From assembly GCF_007097265.1 (NCBI RefSeq), contig NZ_VJZP01000017.1, forward strand, positions 1-64,000: 64,000 nt of DNA, in the 5' to 3' direction. Source of the DNA: Flavobacterium gawalongense (GTDB taxonomy: Bacteria > Bacteroidota > Bacteroidia > Flavobacteriales > Flavobacteriaceae). Position 1 is the stretch's first letter. Every line of letters begins with the position of its first letter. Positions 48,382 through 57,465 of this stretch are shown here, in pieces. The notes under the pieces are model-generated. The model saw only the letters and a list, made by a program, of their open reading frames with translations, ran no database searches and was not told the DNA's origin. The position numbers were made by a program, and so were the translations under genes.

Positions 48382-51009
48382 TTGAAAACCAACACATTAA
48401 AACCTATATTTTCTCTAGTATTTTTGTTGTTTTTGGTAGCGTGTTCTACTAAAAAGGACACTTTTTTGGCGAGAAAATCCCATGCTTTGAGCACGAAATA
48501 TAATATTTTATACAACGGGCAAATCGGGTTAGACAAAGGGATTAATGGTATAAAATCAAATAGTAAAGATAATTTTTGGAAGCGTTTGCCTATCGAAAGA
48601 ATGCAAATGGATGAGGAAATATCTCCAGAAGGAAAACCTAAAAATGCTGATTTTGAATTGGCCGAGACCAAAGCCACAAAGGCAATTCAAAAACATTCCA
48701 TGAACATTGGCGGAAGGGAAAAAAACAGCCAGATTGATGAAGCGTATTTACTACTTGGGAAATCCCGTTATTACGACCAAAGATTCGTTCCGGCACTGGA
48801 TGCATTCAATTATATTTTATACAAATATCCCAATAGCAGCAGAATTTATGAAGCCAAAATTTGGCGTGAAAAAACCAACATGCGACTTGGGAATGATGCT
48901 TTGGTAGTAAAAAATATGACCAAAATGCTGAAGGATAGAGAGTTGAAAAAACAAGTTTTTGCCGATGCGAATGCACTTTTATCAGAAGCTTTTTTGAACT
49001 TGGAAGAAAAAGACAGCGCTTTAATAAAATTAAAAATAGCCGAGAGATACACGAAAGTAAATGCGGAAAGAGCAAGGTATCGTTTTATTCTTGGACAATT
49101 GTACGAGGAATTAGGTAAAAAGGACAGCGCCATTTACAGCTATCAATCGGTGATAGATATGAATAGAAAGTCCGAAAGGAAATATGTTATTCAGGCTTAC
49201 GCAAAAAAAGCGCAATTATTCGATTATAAAAGCGGAGACACAACTGCGTTTTTAAAAACATACAACAAATTAATTGCCGACAGAGAAAACAGACCATTTC
49301 TAGATGTAATTTATAGAGAAAAGGCGGTGTTTTATGATAAAAACAACAAACAAAAAATAGCTTTAAATTTTTACAATGCGTCGCTAAAAAAAGCAACAAC
49401 AGACCAATATTTGATTGCTTCAAACTACAGGGATTTAGGAAATATGTATTTCAAAAATGCCGATTATCCGGTGGCAGCTAAGTATTATGACAGTACTTTA
49501 GTAAAGCTGGATGTTAAAACCAGAGAATTCATTCGCATTCAAAAAACCAGAAAAGATTTAGATGAAGTAATACAACTCGAAGCTATTGCCAAAACAAACG
49601 ACAGTATTTTGAATGTAGTTGCTTTGTCAGAAACGGACAGGGTTTTGTATTTTGAAAATTATATCTATAACTTAAAAAAGACGGATGAAGCCAAAAGAAT
49701 TTTAGAAGAAAAACTGAAAGCCAAACAAGAAAATATAGAAAGGAACACTAAAACCGCTGCTATTGATCCGGCTTCTCCTAACCAGGAACCAGGAAAACCA
49801 GCGAAGAAATCATCCTTGGCACCACCCACTATGACCAGTATTTCCGGACAACAGACCAGTGTTTTCTATTTTTATAATCCTACGACTATTGCTTTTGGAA
49901 AACTGGAATTTAAAAAAACATGGGGAGACCGATCTTCAAACGGGAATTGGAGATTGTCAGCCAATAAAACTGATTTTGCTGTGAAAGACTCCATAAACGG
50001 AGACAAAGCGACATCGGAAGATAAATTAGCCGTAGACAAGCCAGTTGAAAAATACACCACCGATTATTATCTAAAACAACTTCCAACAAATCAAACCGCG
50101 ATTGACAGCATTGCCAAAGAACGTAATTTTGCCTATTATCAACTTGGGGTTATTTATAAAGAAAAATTCAAAGAATATGAATTGGCCAGCGCTAAACTGG
50201 AACAGTTATTAAAAAATAATCCAGAAGAAAAACTGATTCTTCCGGCACTTTATAATTTATATAAAATTTACCAAATTACAGATGCTGCTAAAGCGGAGGC
50301 CATTAAAAACAAAATTTCGAGTCAATTTCCAAATTCTCGTTATGCACAAATAATAAACAATACCAATTCGAATGTAGCTTCAGATAATGAATCACCGGAG
50401 AAAGTATATAACAAATGGTATAAATTGTATCAAGAAGAGCAATATGCTGTTGTGCTAGCAAAAATTGACGATTTGATTAATCAGTTTTCTGGTGATGAAA
50501 TTGTTTCAAAATTTGAACTTTTAAAAGCAACCACTCTTGGAAAACTTAGAGGATTGTCAGCCTATAAAAAAGCATTGCAGGAATTGGCGGATAACTATCC
50601 TAACAGTGAAGAAGGTAAAAAATCCGTAGAAATCCTGACCACTCAAATTCCGTTTTTAGAAGAAAAGGATTTTAGTATTGTTGATGCGAAGAATTGGAAA
50701 ATTCTTTATAAAGTAGCCGCAAGAGCCGATAAAAACACAAAGGCAATTGAAGATAAATTGAAGTTGTTCATTGCCAATGAGAATTTTCAGACGATTTCCT
50801 ATTCCTATGATATTTATACTGAAAAAGAAAATTTCATTACCATTCATGGAATTAATTCGGAGCCTTATGCAAAAAATATCATTCAGGTTTTAAAAGAAAA
50901 TAAGAAGTATAAAATTGACGAACCAGCAATAGTTGTTTCCGCAGAAAACTATAAAGTAATCCAAATCAAGAAAAATCTTGAGGCTTATTTAGCCCCTAAA
51001 AACCCATAA
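48382..51009 (+). CDS. sprE: Type IX secretion/gliding motility lipoprotein SprE (PorW)
   Basis: An 875-aa TPR-containing lipoprotein. It starts at TTG (no ATG in reach) and has a lipoprotein signal with LVAC, Cys21 being the probable lipid attachment site. Helical TPR-like repeats cover much of residues 85-460 and 580-800; a Lys/Pro-rich linker lies near 455-480. SprE/PorW is needed for type IX secretion and gliding motility in Flavobacterium and Porphyromonas. Size, N-terminal KDTFLARKSHALSTKYN and the bactofilin/ATP synthase neighbourhood match what I recall for F. johnsoniae. The bactofilin gene follows 2 bases later. Confidence 0.9.
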   Translation: MKTNTLKPIFSLVFLLFLVACSTKKDTFLARKSHALSTKYNILYNGQIGLDKGINGIKSNSKDNFWKRLPIERMQMDEEISPEGKPKNADFELAETKATKAIQKHSMNIGGREKNSQIDEAYLLLGKSRYYDQRFVPALDAFNYILYKYPNSSRIYEAKIWREKTNMRLGNDALVVKNMTKMLKDRELKKQVFADANALLSEAFLNLEEKDSALIKLKIAERYTKVNAERARYRFILGQLYEELGKKDSAIYSYQSVIDMNRKSERKYVIQAYAKKAQLFDYKSGDTTAFLKTYNKLIADRENRPFLDVIYREKAVFYDKNNKQKIALNFYNASLKKATTDQYLIASNYRDLGNMYFKNADYPVAAKYYDSTLVKLDVKTREFIRIQKTRKDLDEVIQLEAIAKTNDSILNVVALSETDRVLYFENYIYNLKKTDEAKRILEEKLKAKQENIERNTKTAAIDPASPNQEPGKPAKKSSLAPPTMTSISGQQTSVFYFYNPTTIAFGKLEFKKTWGDRSSNGNWRLSANKTDFAVKDSINGDKATSEDKLAVDKPVEKYTTDYYLKQLPTNQTAIDSIAKERNFAYYQLGVIYKEKFKEYELASAKLEQLLKNNPEEKLILPALYNLYKIYQITDAAKAEAIKNKISSQFPNSRYAQIINNTNSNVASDNESPEKVYNKWYKLYQEEQYAVVLAKIDDLINQFSGDEIVSKFELLKATTLGKLRGLSAYKKALQELADNYPNSEEGKKSVEILTTQIPFLEEKDFSIVDAKNWKILYKVAARADKNTKAIEDKLKLFIANENFQTISYSYDIYTEKENFITIHGINSEPYAKNIIQVLKENKKYKIDEPAIVVSAENYKVIQIKKNLEAYLAPKNP

Positions 51010-51011
51010 TC

Positions 51012-51419
51012 ATGTTTGATAAAAAGCCAAAATCATATACTGATCTTTTGGGTAAAACCAATAGAATAGTAGAGGGAACCACTATAAAAGGGGATATTAT
51101 TTCTCAGGCCGATTTTAGATTGGATGGGGAATTAATAGGCAATTTTCAATCCAGTGGTAAAATTGTTATTGGACCTGCGGGAAGCGTTACCGGTGATATA
51201 GTTTGCAAAAATGCTGATATAGAAGGGAAGTTCAATGGTAAAATTCATGTAACTGAAATCTTGAATGTAAAATCCAAAGCAAGTATTCAAGGCGAAGTTT
51301 CAGTAGGGAAATTGTCTGTGGAACCCGGTGCTGAATTTAGTGCTTCTTGTGCAATGAAGACCAATATAAAAAATCTAATGCCAAACGATGGAGAACAAAC
51401 CCAACAAAAAACAAGCTAG
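51012..51419 (+). CDS. Bactofilin family polymer-forming protein
   Basis: A 135-aa protein of the bactofilin (DUF583) family: an N-terminal tail, then a beta-helix of short Gly/Val/Ile repeats (GTTIKGDIISQADFRLDGEL, SGKIVIGPAGSVTGDI, GKIHVTEILNVKSKASIQGE). Bactofilins polymerise into filaments that act in cell shape and envelope organisation. It begins 2 bases after sprE, and its 3' end overlaps the atpZ-like gene by 32 bases, so these genes are tightly coupled. A scaffold role for the SprE complex is conceivable but inferred only from position. Confidence 0.92.
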   Translation: MFDKKPKSYTDLLGKTNRIVEGTTIKGDIISQADFRLDGELIGNFQSSGKIVIGPAGSVTGDIVCKNADIEGKFNGKIHVTEILNVKSKASIQGEVSVGKLSVEPGAEFSASCAMKTNIKNLMPNDGEQTQQKTS

Positions 51420-51615
51420 TAAGTGGCTGGCCCTGATTAATATCCCGATTCAAATGGGGGCAATCATCTTTCTGTTTTCCTATCTGGGAGACTGGTTAGA
51501 CGAAAATCATCCCCATCCAAAAGTGTATTACAATAAAATTTTAGTGATGGTTGGTGTTGCATTGGCTTTGTATAATGTAATAAGACAAGTAAACGAAATC
51601 AACAAAAAGCAGTAA
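51388..51615 (+). CDS. AtpZ/AtpI family protein
   Basis: A 75-aa protein with two transmembrane helices (about 12-31 and 50-66) and the Gly-Asp pair between them (YLGDWLDE), as in AtpZ/AtpI small proteins encoded before F-type ATP synthase operons; they assist c-ring or ion handling during assembly. It overlaps the bactofilin 3' end by 32 bases in another frame. The neighbouring atp genes support the assignment. Confidence 0.85.
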   Translation: MENKPNKKQASKWLALINIPIQMGAIIFLFSYLGDWLDENHPHPKVYYNKILVMVGVALALYNVIRQVNEINKKQ

Positions 51616-51675
51616 TTTTCCAAAAGACAAAGTCATTAAGAACCAACTATAAAACATTGTGATTTTGTTACAAAT

Positions 51676-51712
51676 CAAAATAACTTTGCGCCGTAGTGCC
51701 TTTGCGACAAAA
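51676..51712 (+). repeat. CTTTG-rich repeat fragment
   Basis: AACTTTGCGCC followed by GTGCCTTTGCGACAAAAA resembles the 43-bp repeats at 542 and 1458. It lies directly before the gene at 51723. Confidence 0.4.
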
Positions 51713-51722
51713 AACAAACCCA

Positions 51723-52115
51723 ATGAATTTACAAAATTCCAAACCGCTTCTAAGCTTACTGTTATTGGCTGGATTAGCTTACCTCCTTCATAAAATTGTT
51801 TTTTATGTTTTACATATAAATGACCAAGCTTTTTATTATTCGATAGAAACGCTTTATTTACTTTTTTTAGGTTTATCAACAATAGTCTTTATTGTTTTGT
51901 TGAAAGTCAAAGAACGCAGTTTTGATAATGTTGGAATGTCATTTCTTCTGGGAACAAGCATTAAAATGGTTTTTTGTTATTTGATTTTAAGACCATTATT
52001 ACAGGTTTCAACTCAAAACATTGCGGTAGAGAAAAAGAATTTTTTTGTAATGTTTATTCTCTTTTTAGCAATTGAAACGATATTAACGATACGCATATTA
52101 AATGAAAAGCAATGA
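51723..52115 (+). CDS. Small membrane protein between atpZ and atpB (DUF6168-like)
   Basis: A 130-aa protein with four transmembrane helices (about 8-27, 36-60, 70-88 and 103-125), the number and size expected of AtpI-like accessory subunits. I think it is the flavobacterial family DUF6168, unverified. The ATG at 51723 is preferred to a start 27 bases upstream, which lies in the repeat-like CTTTG text. Its place between atpZ and atpB suggests a helper of F0 assembly. Confidence 0.7.
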   Translation: MNLQNSKPLLSLLLLAGLAYLLHKIVFYVLHINDQAFYYSIETLYLLFLGLSTIVFIVLLKVKERSFDNVGMSFLLGTSIKMVFCYLILRPLLQVSTQNIAVEKKNFFVMFILFLAIETILTIRILNEKQ

Positions 52116-52184
52116 ATATGTCATTTATGTGTCAAATGTTCCAAAAATAATTTTTTATATTCTTTTGAATATTAATAAAAAATG

Positions 52185-52192
52185 TACCTTTG
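52185..52192 (+). promoter_or_regulatory. -7 promoter element before atpB
   Basis: TACCTTTG matches TAnnTTTG; a TTG at 52165-52167 lies 17 bases upstream, close to the expected -33 spacing. It suggests that atpBEFHAG has its own promoter. Confidence 0.65.
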
Positions 52193-52235
52193 CACCAAAT
52201 TTCAGAAACGTAATAAATTAAGATAATTAACTGTT

Positions 52236-53369
52236 ATGGTGATTTCAAACAAACCACTTAGATTTATATTAGTAGCTTTAGTAGCGTGTCTTCCTCTAAT
52301 TAGTTTTGCAAATCCTGAAGAGGGTTCTGTGAAAGTAAAAACGGAAGCTGCTCATGAAGTGACAGAAGAGGCTCATGCTGAACCAACAGATGTAAAATCT
52401 AAAATCAAGGAATTTATCAATCATCACCTTTTGGATGCTCATGATTTTACATTATCTGTAAATGAAGAAACGGGTGAGCATTATGGTTTTTCATTACCAA
52501 TTATTCTTTGGGATAATGGTCTTCAGGTTTTTTCTTCTTCAAAATTTCATCATGGCGAAAAAACGGCAGAACATAATGGTAATTATTATGTATTGCACCA
52601 CGAAAAAATATACAAAACGGAGGCGGATGGAACTTTAACAGAAGGAGAACACGGTCATCCTACAAATGCAACCCCACTTGATCTATCGATTACTAAAAGT
52701 GTTGTGGGAATTTTAGGAATAGCAGTTTTGATGTTTTTATTGTTTGCAGGTTTAGCGAAATCTTACGGTAAAAATAACGGAATCGCTTCTGGAGCCGGAC
52801 GTTTTTTTGAGCCTATTGTACTCTATATTAGAGACGAAATCGCAATTCCAAACATTGGAGAAAAAGGATATAAAAAATATATGAGTTATTTGTTAACTAT
52901 ATTTTTCTTTATTTTCTTCCTTAATATCTTAGGTTTAACACCACTGGGGTTTAACGTAACTGGGAATATTGCTATTACAGCGTCTTTAGCCTTATTGACT
53001 TATTTAATCACAACTTTCTCGGCAAATAAAAGTTATTGGGGACACATTTTCTGGATGCCAGGTGTGCCAACTCCAATGAAATTTATTTTGGCTCCAATAG
53101 AGTTACTAGGAACAATCATCAAACCATTTTCATTAATGATACGTTTGTATGCTAACATTTTGGCTGGGCACGTAGTTTTAATGAGTATTATCGGTTTAAT
53201 GTTTATCTTTAAAAGCTGGATTGGAAGTACGCTGTCTTTTGGATTGGCATTTGCGCTTTCTATCCTTGAAATATTAGTGGCGTTTTTACAAGCGTATATT
53301 TTCACAATGTTATCTGCACTTTATTTTGGAGCAGGAAACGAAGAGCATCATCACGAAGAATCGCATTAG
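52236..53369 (+). CDS. atpB: F0F1 ATP synthase subunit a
   Basis: A 377-aa protein, longer than the about 270-aa E. coli subunit. Residues 1-25 look like a signal peptide, followed by an acidic/His-containing extension to about 150, then five or six membrane helices with the conserved Arg in LMIRLYANILAGHVV (about 300-314). The extra N-terminal region is usual in Bacteroidota. The C-terminus is His-rich (HHHEESH). It forms the proton half-channels with the c-ring and opens the atpBEFHAG run. Confidence 0.95.
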   Translation: MVISNKPLRFILVALVACLPLISFANPEEGSVKVKTEAAHEVTEEAHAEPTDVKSKIKEFINHHLLDAHDFTLSVNEETGEHYGFSLPIILWDNGLQVFSSSKFHHGEKTAEHNGNYYVLHHEKIYKTEADGTLTEGEHGHPTNATPLDLSITKSVVGILGIAVLMFLLFAGLAKSYGKNNGIASGAGRFFEPIVLYIRDEIAIPNIGEKGYKKYMSYLLTIFFFIFFLNILGLTPLGFNVTGNIAITASLALLTYLITTFSANKSYWGHIFWMPGVPTPMKFILAPIELLGTIIKPFSLMIRLYANILAGHVVLMSIIGLMFIFKSWIGSTLSFGLAFALSILEILVAFLQAYIFTMLSALYFGAGNEEHHHEESH

Positions 53370-53384
53370 GCATATGCTATATGC
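53370..53384. repeat. Short hairpin between atpB and atpE
   Basis: GCATAT and ATATGC flank GCT one base after the atpB stop; a second partial pairing (AGCATACGGGC, GCGTATAGCT) follows to 53430. Possibly a repeat or an mRNA processing signal that helps set high atpE expression. Confidence 0.4.
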
Positions 53385-53465
53385 ACAAGGCTATTTAGCA
53401 TACGGGCTTACTGCCTAAAGCGTATAGCTTTCAAACAAGAATGTTTAATTTTTAATTTATATATT

Positions 53466-53657
53466 ATGGAAATTCCAACTATTGTAGGAGCAGGATTGAT
53501 TGTTATTGGAGCAGGTTTAGGTATTGGTAGAATTGGTGGTTCAGCAATGGACGCTATTGCTCGTCAACCAGAAGCTTCTGGAAAAATCCAAACAGCTATG
53601 CTTATTGCAGCTGCACTTATTGAAGGTATTGGTTTCGCTGCATTATTCGCATCTTAA
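53466..53657 (+). CDS. atpE: F0F1 ATP synthase subunit c
   Basis: A 63-aa two-helix proteolipid: helix one with the glycine ladder (GAGLIVIGAGLGIGRIGG), loop ARQPE around residues 36-40, and helix two with the ion-binding Glu in LIEGIGFAALF (about residue 54). It lacks the residues typical of sodium-binding c subunits next to the Glu, so proton use is likely. Spacers of 96 and 116 bases on either side are larger than those between most other atp genes. Confidence 0.97.
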   Translation: MEIPTIVGAGLIVIGAGLGIGRIGGSAMDAIARQPEASGKIQTAMLIAAALIEGIGFAALFAS

Positions 53658-53773
53658 TTAAAACTTAAAGAACAATAGTTACAACGGTTGGTTGTGACTA
53701 TTGTTTTTAAAATTAAAACATTAAAAATTGCGATTAAAAGCAATTCATACTTTAAAATTTATAATTAGATATA

Positions 53774-54274
53774 ATGGATAAGTTAATAAATGATTTTTCG
53801 TTTGGTTTGTTTATTTGGCAGATAGTAATATTTGTTGGATTGATATTCTTGTTAAAAAAATTCGCATGGAAACCTATTCTTGATGCAGTTAATGAAAGAG
53901 AAGAAGGAATTAAAAACGCATTGCTTTCAGCTGAGAACGCTAGAAAAGAAATGCAAAATTTGCAAGCGGATAACCAACGCATTTTACAAGAAGCAAGATT
54001 AGAGCGTGACAACATGCTTAAAGACGCTCGTGAAATGAAAGAGAAAATGGTTGCTGATGCTAAAAACGAAGCGCAAGCTCAAGGTCTGAAAATGATCGAG
54101 CAAGCGAAAGCAGCAATTGAAAGTGAAAAAAATGCAGCTATGGCCGAATTGAAATTACAGGTTTCCACTTTGTCATTGAGTATCGCAGAAAAAATATTGA
54201 AAGACGAATTATCTAACAAAGAAGCTCAAACTAAATTAGTTGAGAAAATGTTAGGTGACGTAAAGATAAACTAA
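53774..54274 (+). CDS. atpF: F0F1 ATP synthase subunit b
   Basis: A 166-aa peripheral stalk subunit: one N-terminal membrane helix (about 8-28, FGLFIWQIVIFVGLIFLL), the typical FAWKPI junction, then a long Ala/Glu/Lys-rich coiled-coil to the end. Length is normal. It ends 5 bases before atpH. Confidence 0.96.
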   Translation: MDKLINDFSFGLFIWQIVIFVGLIFLLKKFAWKPILDAVNEREEGIKNALLSAENARKEMQNLQADNQRILQEARLERDNMLKDAREMKEKMVADAKNEAQAQGLKMIEQAKAAIESEKNAAMAELKLQVSTLSLSIAEKILKDELSNKEAQTKLVEKMLGDVKIN

Positions 54275-54279
54275 CAATT

Positions 54280-54813
54280 ATGGCAAGTACAAGAGCAGCA
54301 ATTCGTTATGCAAAGGCAATTCTAGACTTAGCAAACTCCATTGGAGTGGACAATGAGGTGAGCAGCGATATGACTTTAATTGCTTCAACAATCAATGGAA
54401 ATAAGGAATTGAACACTTTCATTGGAAATCCTACCATTAAAGTTGAAGTGAAAGAAAGTGCACTATTGGAAGTTTTTGCAGATGCGAATGGGGTAACAAA
54501 AGGACTTTTCCATTTGTTGTTCGAAAACAAAAGATTCGAAATTCTTGAAGCTATTGCTTTAGAATACAACAAATTGTTTGACGAGATGAATGGCATTGAG
54601 GTAGCAAAGGTAACTACAGCTATTCCTATGGATGCAGCATTAGAAGCTAAAGTTTTAGCGAAAATTGCAACCCTTTCAGATAAAAAAATCACAATAGAAA
54701 ATATAGTAGATGCTTCAATCATTGGAGGATTTATTCTAAGAATAGGAGACAAGCAGTATAACGCTTCAGTAGCCAACAGATTACAAGTATTAAAAAGAGA
54801 GTTAAGTAATTAG
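54280..54813 (+). CDS. atpH: F0F1 ATP synthase subunit delta
   Basis: A 177-aa OSCP/delta subunit linking the b stalk to the top of F1. It has the helical N-terminal domain starting RAAIRYAKAILDLA and the C-terminal beta-alpha domain ending IIGGFILRIGDKQYNASVANRL, both standard. It follows atpF by 5 bases and precedes atpA by 38. Confidence 0.95.
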   Translation: MASTRAAIRYAKAILDLANSIGVDNEVSSDMTLIASTINGNKELNTFIGNPTIKVEVKESALLEVFADANGVTKGLFHLLFENKRFEILEAIALEYNKLFDEMNGIEVAKVTTAIPMDAALEAKVLAKIATLSDKKITIENIVDASIIGGFILRIGDKQYNASVANRLQVLKRELSN

Positions 54814-54851
54814 TTTTATTACACATTTAAGTGTCTAAATTATAAATTAAG

Positions 54852-56429
54852 ATGGCGGAAATCAAACCTGCTGAAATTTCAGCAATATTAAGAAAGCAAG
54901 TAGAAGGTTTTGAATCTGGTGCTACACTGGAAGAAGTAGGAACAGTACTTCAAGTTGGAGATGGTATTGCTCGTGTTTACGGGCTTTCTAATGTTCAATA
55001 TGGAGAGTTAGTTGAATTTGACAATGGTTTAGAAGCTATTGTTTTGAATCTTGAAGAAGATAATGTAGGTGTGGTACTTTTAGGACCATCAACAGGAATC
55101 AAAGAAGGCTCAACTGCAAAAAGAACACAACGTATTGCTTCTCTTAAAGTAGGAGAACAAATGGTAGGTCGTGTAGTAAACACTCTTGGTTTTCCAATTG
55201 ATGGAAAAGGACCAATTGGTGGAGATTTATACGAAATGCCTTTGGAAAGAAAAGCTCCTGGAGTTATCTTCCGTCAACCGGTTACTGAGCCATTACAAAC
55301 AGGAATAAAAGCAGTAGATGCAATGATTCCAGTTGGACGTGGACAACGTGAGCTAGTTATTGGTGACCGTCAAACAGGTAAATCAACTGTTTGTATCGAT
55401 ACTATCTTAAATCAAAAAGAATTTTACGATGCAGGAAAACCTGTATTTTGTATATATGTTGCAATTGGACAAAAAGCGTCAACTGTAGCTGGAATTGCTA
55501 AAATGTTAGAAGAAAAAGGCGCAATGGCTTATACCATTATTGTTGCTGCTAATGCTTCTGATCCGGCTCCGATGCAAGTTTACGCTCCTTTCGCAGGTGC
55601 TGCAATTGGAGAATATTTTAGAGATTCAGGTCGTCCGGCTTTAATTGTTTATGATGATTTATCTAAACAAGCTGTTGCTTACCGTGAGGTTTCTCTTTTA
55701 TTAAGAAGACCACCGGGACGTGAGGCATATCCTGGAGACGTTTTCTACCTTCACAGTAGATTATTAGAACGTGCTTGTAAAGTAATTGCTGATGATGGAA
55801 TTGCTAAAAACATGAACGATTTACCAGATTCATTGAAATCAATTGTAAAAGGTGGTGGTTCATTGACTGCTTTACCAATTATTGAAACTCAAGCTGGTGA
55901 CGTTTCTGCATATATCCCAACAAACGTAATTTCGATTACAGATGGTCAAATTTTCCTTGATGGAGATTTGTTTAACTCAGGGGTTCGTCCTGCGATTAAC
56001 GTAGGAATTTCTGTATCTCGTGTTGGAGGAAATGCACAAATTAAATCAATGAAAAAAGTAGCAGGTACTTTAAAACTAGATCAAGCTCAATTCCGTGAAT
56101 TGGAAGCTTTTGCTAAATTTGGTTCTGATTTAGATGCAGTTACTTTGAACGTAATTGAAAAAGGAAAAAGAAACGTTGAGATCTTGAAACAAGGTTTGAA
56201 TGATCCTTATACTGTTGAAGACCAAGTTGCGATTATCTATGCTGGTTCTAAAAACTTATTGAGAAATGTTCCTGTGAATAAAGTAAGAGAATTTGAGAAA
56301 GATTTCTTGGAATTCTTAAACAACAAACACAGAGCAACTCTTGATGCTTTGAAAGCAGGAAAGTTAACAGACGAAATTACAGATGTAATCGAAACTGTAG
56401 CAAAAGAATTATCAGCAAAATATAACTAA
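54852..56429 (+). CDS. atpA: F0F1 ATP synthase subunit alpha
   Basis: A 525-aa F1 alpha subunit: N-terminal beta-barrel, P-loop GDRQTGKST near residues 173-181, the conserved [21 protein letters not shown] stretch shown in part as [12 protein letters not shown], and the [14 protein letters not shown] signature (about 378-391). Length is normal for Bacteroidota. A 13-bp inverted repeat lies in the 87-base spacer before atpG. Confidence 0.98.
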   Translation: MAEIKPAEISAILRKQVEGFESGATLEEVGTVLQVGDGIARVYGLSNVQYGELVEFDNGLEAIVLNLEEDNVGVVLLGPSTGIKEGSTAKRTQRIASLKVGEQMVGRVVNTLGFPIDGKGPIGGDLYEMPLERKAPGVIFRQPVTEPLQTGIKAVDAMIPVGRGQRELVIGDRQTGKSTVCIDTILNQKEFYDAGKPVFCIYVAIGQKASTVAGIAKMLEEKGAMAYTIIVAANASDPAPMQVYAPFAGAAIGEYFRDSGRPALIVYDDLSKQAVAYREVSLLLRRPPGREAYPGDVFYLHSRLLERACKVIADDGIAKNMNDLPDSLKSIVKGGGSLTALPIIETQAGDVSAYIPTNVISITDGQIFLDGDLFNSGVRPAINVGISVSRVGGNAQIKSMKKVAGTLKLDQAQFRELEAFAKFGSDLDAVTLNVIEKGKRNVEILKQGLNDPYTVEDQVAIIYAGSKNLLRNVPVNKVREFEKDFLEFLNNKHRATLDALKAGKLTDEITDVIETVAKELSAKYN

Positions 56430-56440
56430 GAAATGTATAT

Positions 56441-56484
56441 TGTATAATGTAAATGGTATCGAAAGACACTTTTTACATTATACA
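56441..56484. repeat. Perfect inverted repeat between atpA and atpG
   Basis: TGTATAATGTAAA (56441-56453) and its exact complement (56472-56484) surround an 18-base loop. There is no T-run, so it is more likely an RNA-stability or repeat element than a terminator. Confidence 0.6.
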
Positions 56485-56516
56485 TTTTACAATTTTTACA
56501 ATCTACGATAAATAAA

Positions 56517-57377
56517 ATGGCAAATTTAAAGGAAATCCGTAATAGAATTACTTCCGTTTCATCTACGATGCAAATTACATCGGCAATGAAAATGGTTTCT
56601 GCAGCAAAGCTAAAGAAAGCACAAGATGCAATCACAGCAATGCGCCCTTATGCCGAAAAATTAACGGAATTATTGCAAAATCTTTCTGCTACACTTGAAG
56701 GTGATGCAGGTGGGGAATTTACAACACAACGTGAGATAAAGAAAGTTTTAGTTGTAGCCATAACTTCAAATAGAGGTTTATGCGGTGCATTTAATACGAA
56801 TGTTATCAAAGAAGCTAAAAGCCGTTCTGAGTTTTATGCAGGAAAACAAGTTGATATTTTTGCTATTGGTAAAAAAGGAAATGATGTTTTGAGCAAATCA
56901 CTTTCGATTGTGGATAATCAAAGTGCTATTTTTGATGCATTGACTTTTGATAATGTTGCTAAAATTGCGGATATATTAACGGAGAAATTCGTTTCTGGTG
57001 AATATGATAAAATTGAGTTGATTTACAACCAATTTAAAAATGCTGCTACACAAATCGTTCAAACAGAACAATTTTTGCCATTAGCACCAATAAAATCTGA
57101 TCTTACAGTTTCAGCTGGCGATTATATCTTTGAACCTTCAAAAGAAGAAATCGTGTTGACTTTGATTCCAAAATCATTGAAAACACAATTGTATAAAGGA
57201 ATTCGTGATTCATTTGCTTCAGAGCACGGAGCACGTATGACTGCCATGCACAAAGCAACTGATAACGCAACGGAATTGAGAAATCAATTGAAATTGACTT
57301 ATAATAAAGCACGTCAAGCTTCTATTACTAATGAGATCTTAGAGATTGTTGGTGGTGCCGAAGCATTGAATGGATAA
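56517..57377 (+). CDS. atpG: F0F1 ATP synthase subunit gamma
   Basis: A 286-aa central-shaft subunit. It begins MANLKEIRNRITSVSSTMQI and ends with the conserved helix reading YNKARQASITNEILEIVGGA; ITSNRGLCGAFN at about 80-91 is also typical. A strong terminator follows, so the operon ends here. atpD (beta) and atpC (epsilon), which follow atpG in many bacteria, are not next; in Bacteroidota they are usually a separate pair. Confidence 0.97.
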   Translation: MANLKEIRNRITSVSSTMQITSAMKMVSAAKLKKAQDAITAMRPYAEKLTELLQNLSATLEGDAGGEFTTQREIKKVLVVAITSNRGLCGAFNTNVIKEAKSRSEFYAGKQVDIFAIGKKGNDVLSKSLSIVDNQSAIFDALTFDNVAKIADILTEKFVSGEYDKIELIYNQFKNAATQIVQTEQFLPLAPIKSDLTVSAGDYIFEPSKEEIVLTLIPKSLKTQLYKGIRDSFASEHGARMTAMHKATDNATELRNQLKLTYNKARQASITNEILEIVGGAEALNG

Positions 57378-57401
57378 TAAATTATTGATTCAAAATATAT
57401 T

Positions 57402-57430
57402 AAGAGCCAACAGATGTTGGCTCTTTTTTT
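57402..57430 (+). terminator. Terminator of the atp operon
   Basis: Perfect 10-bp arms AAGAGCCAAC (57402-57411) and GTTGGCTCTT (57416-57425) with a 4-base loop and following T-run. Confidence 0.9.
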
Positions 57431-57465
57431 GTTTAATTTTATAGTTTAAAATAATAGTAGGAAGA

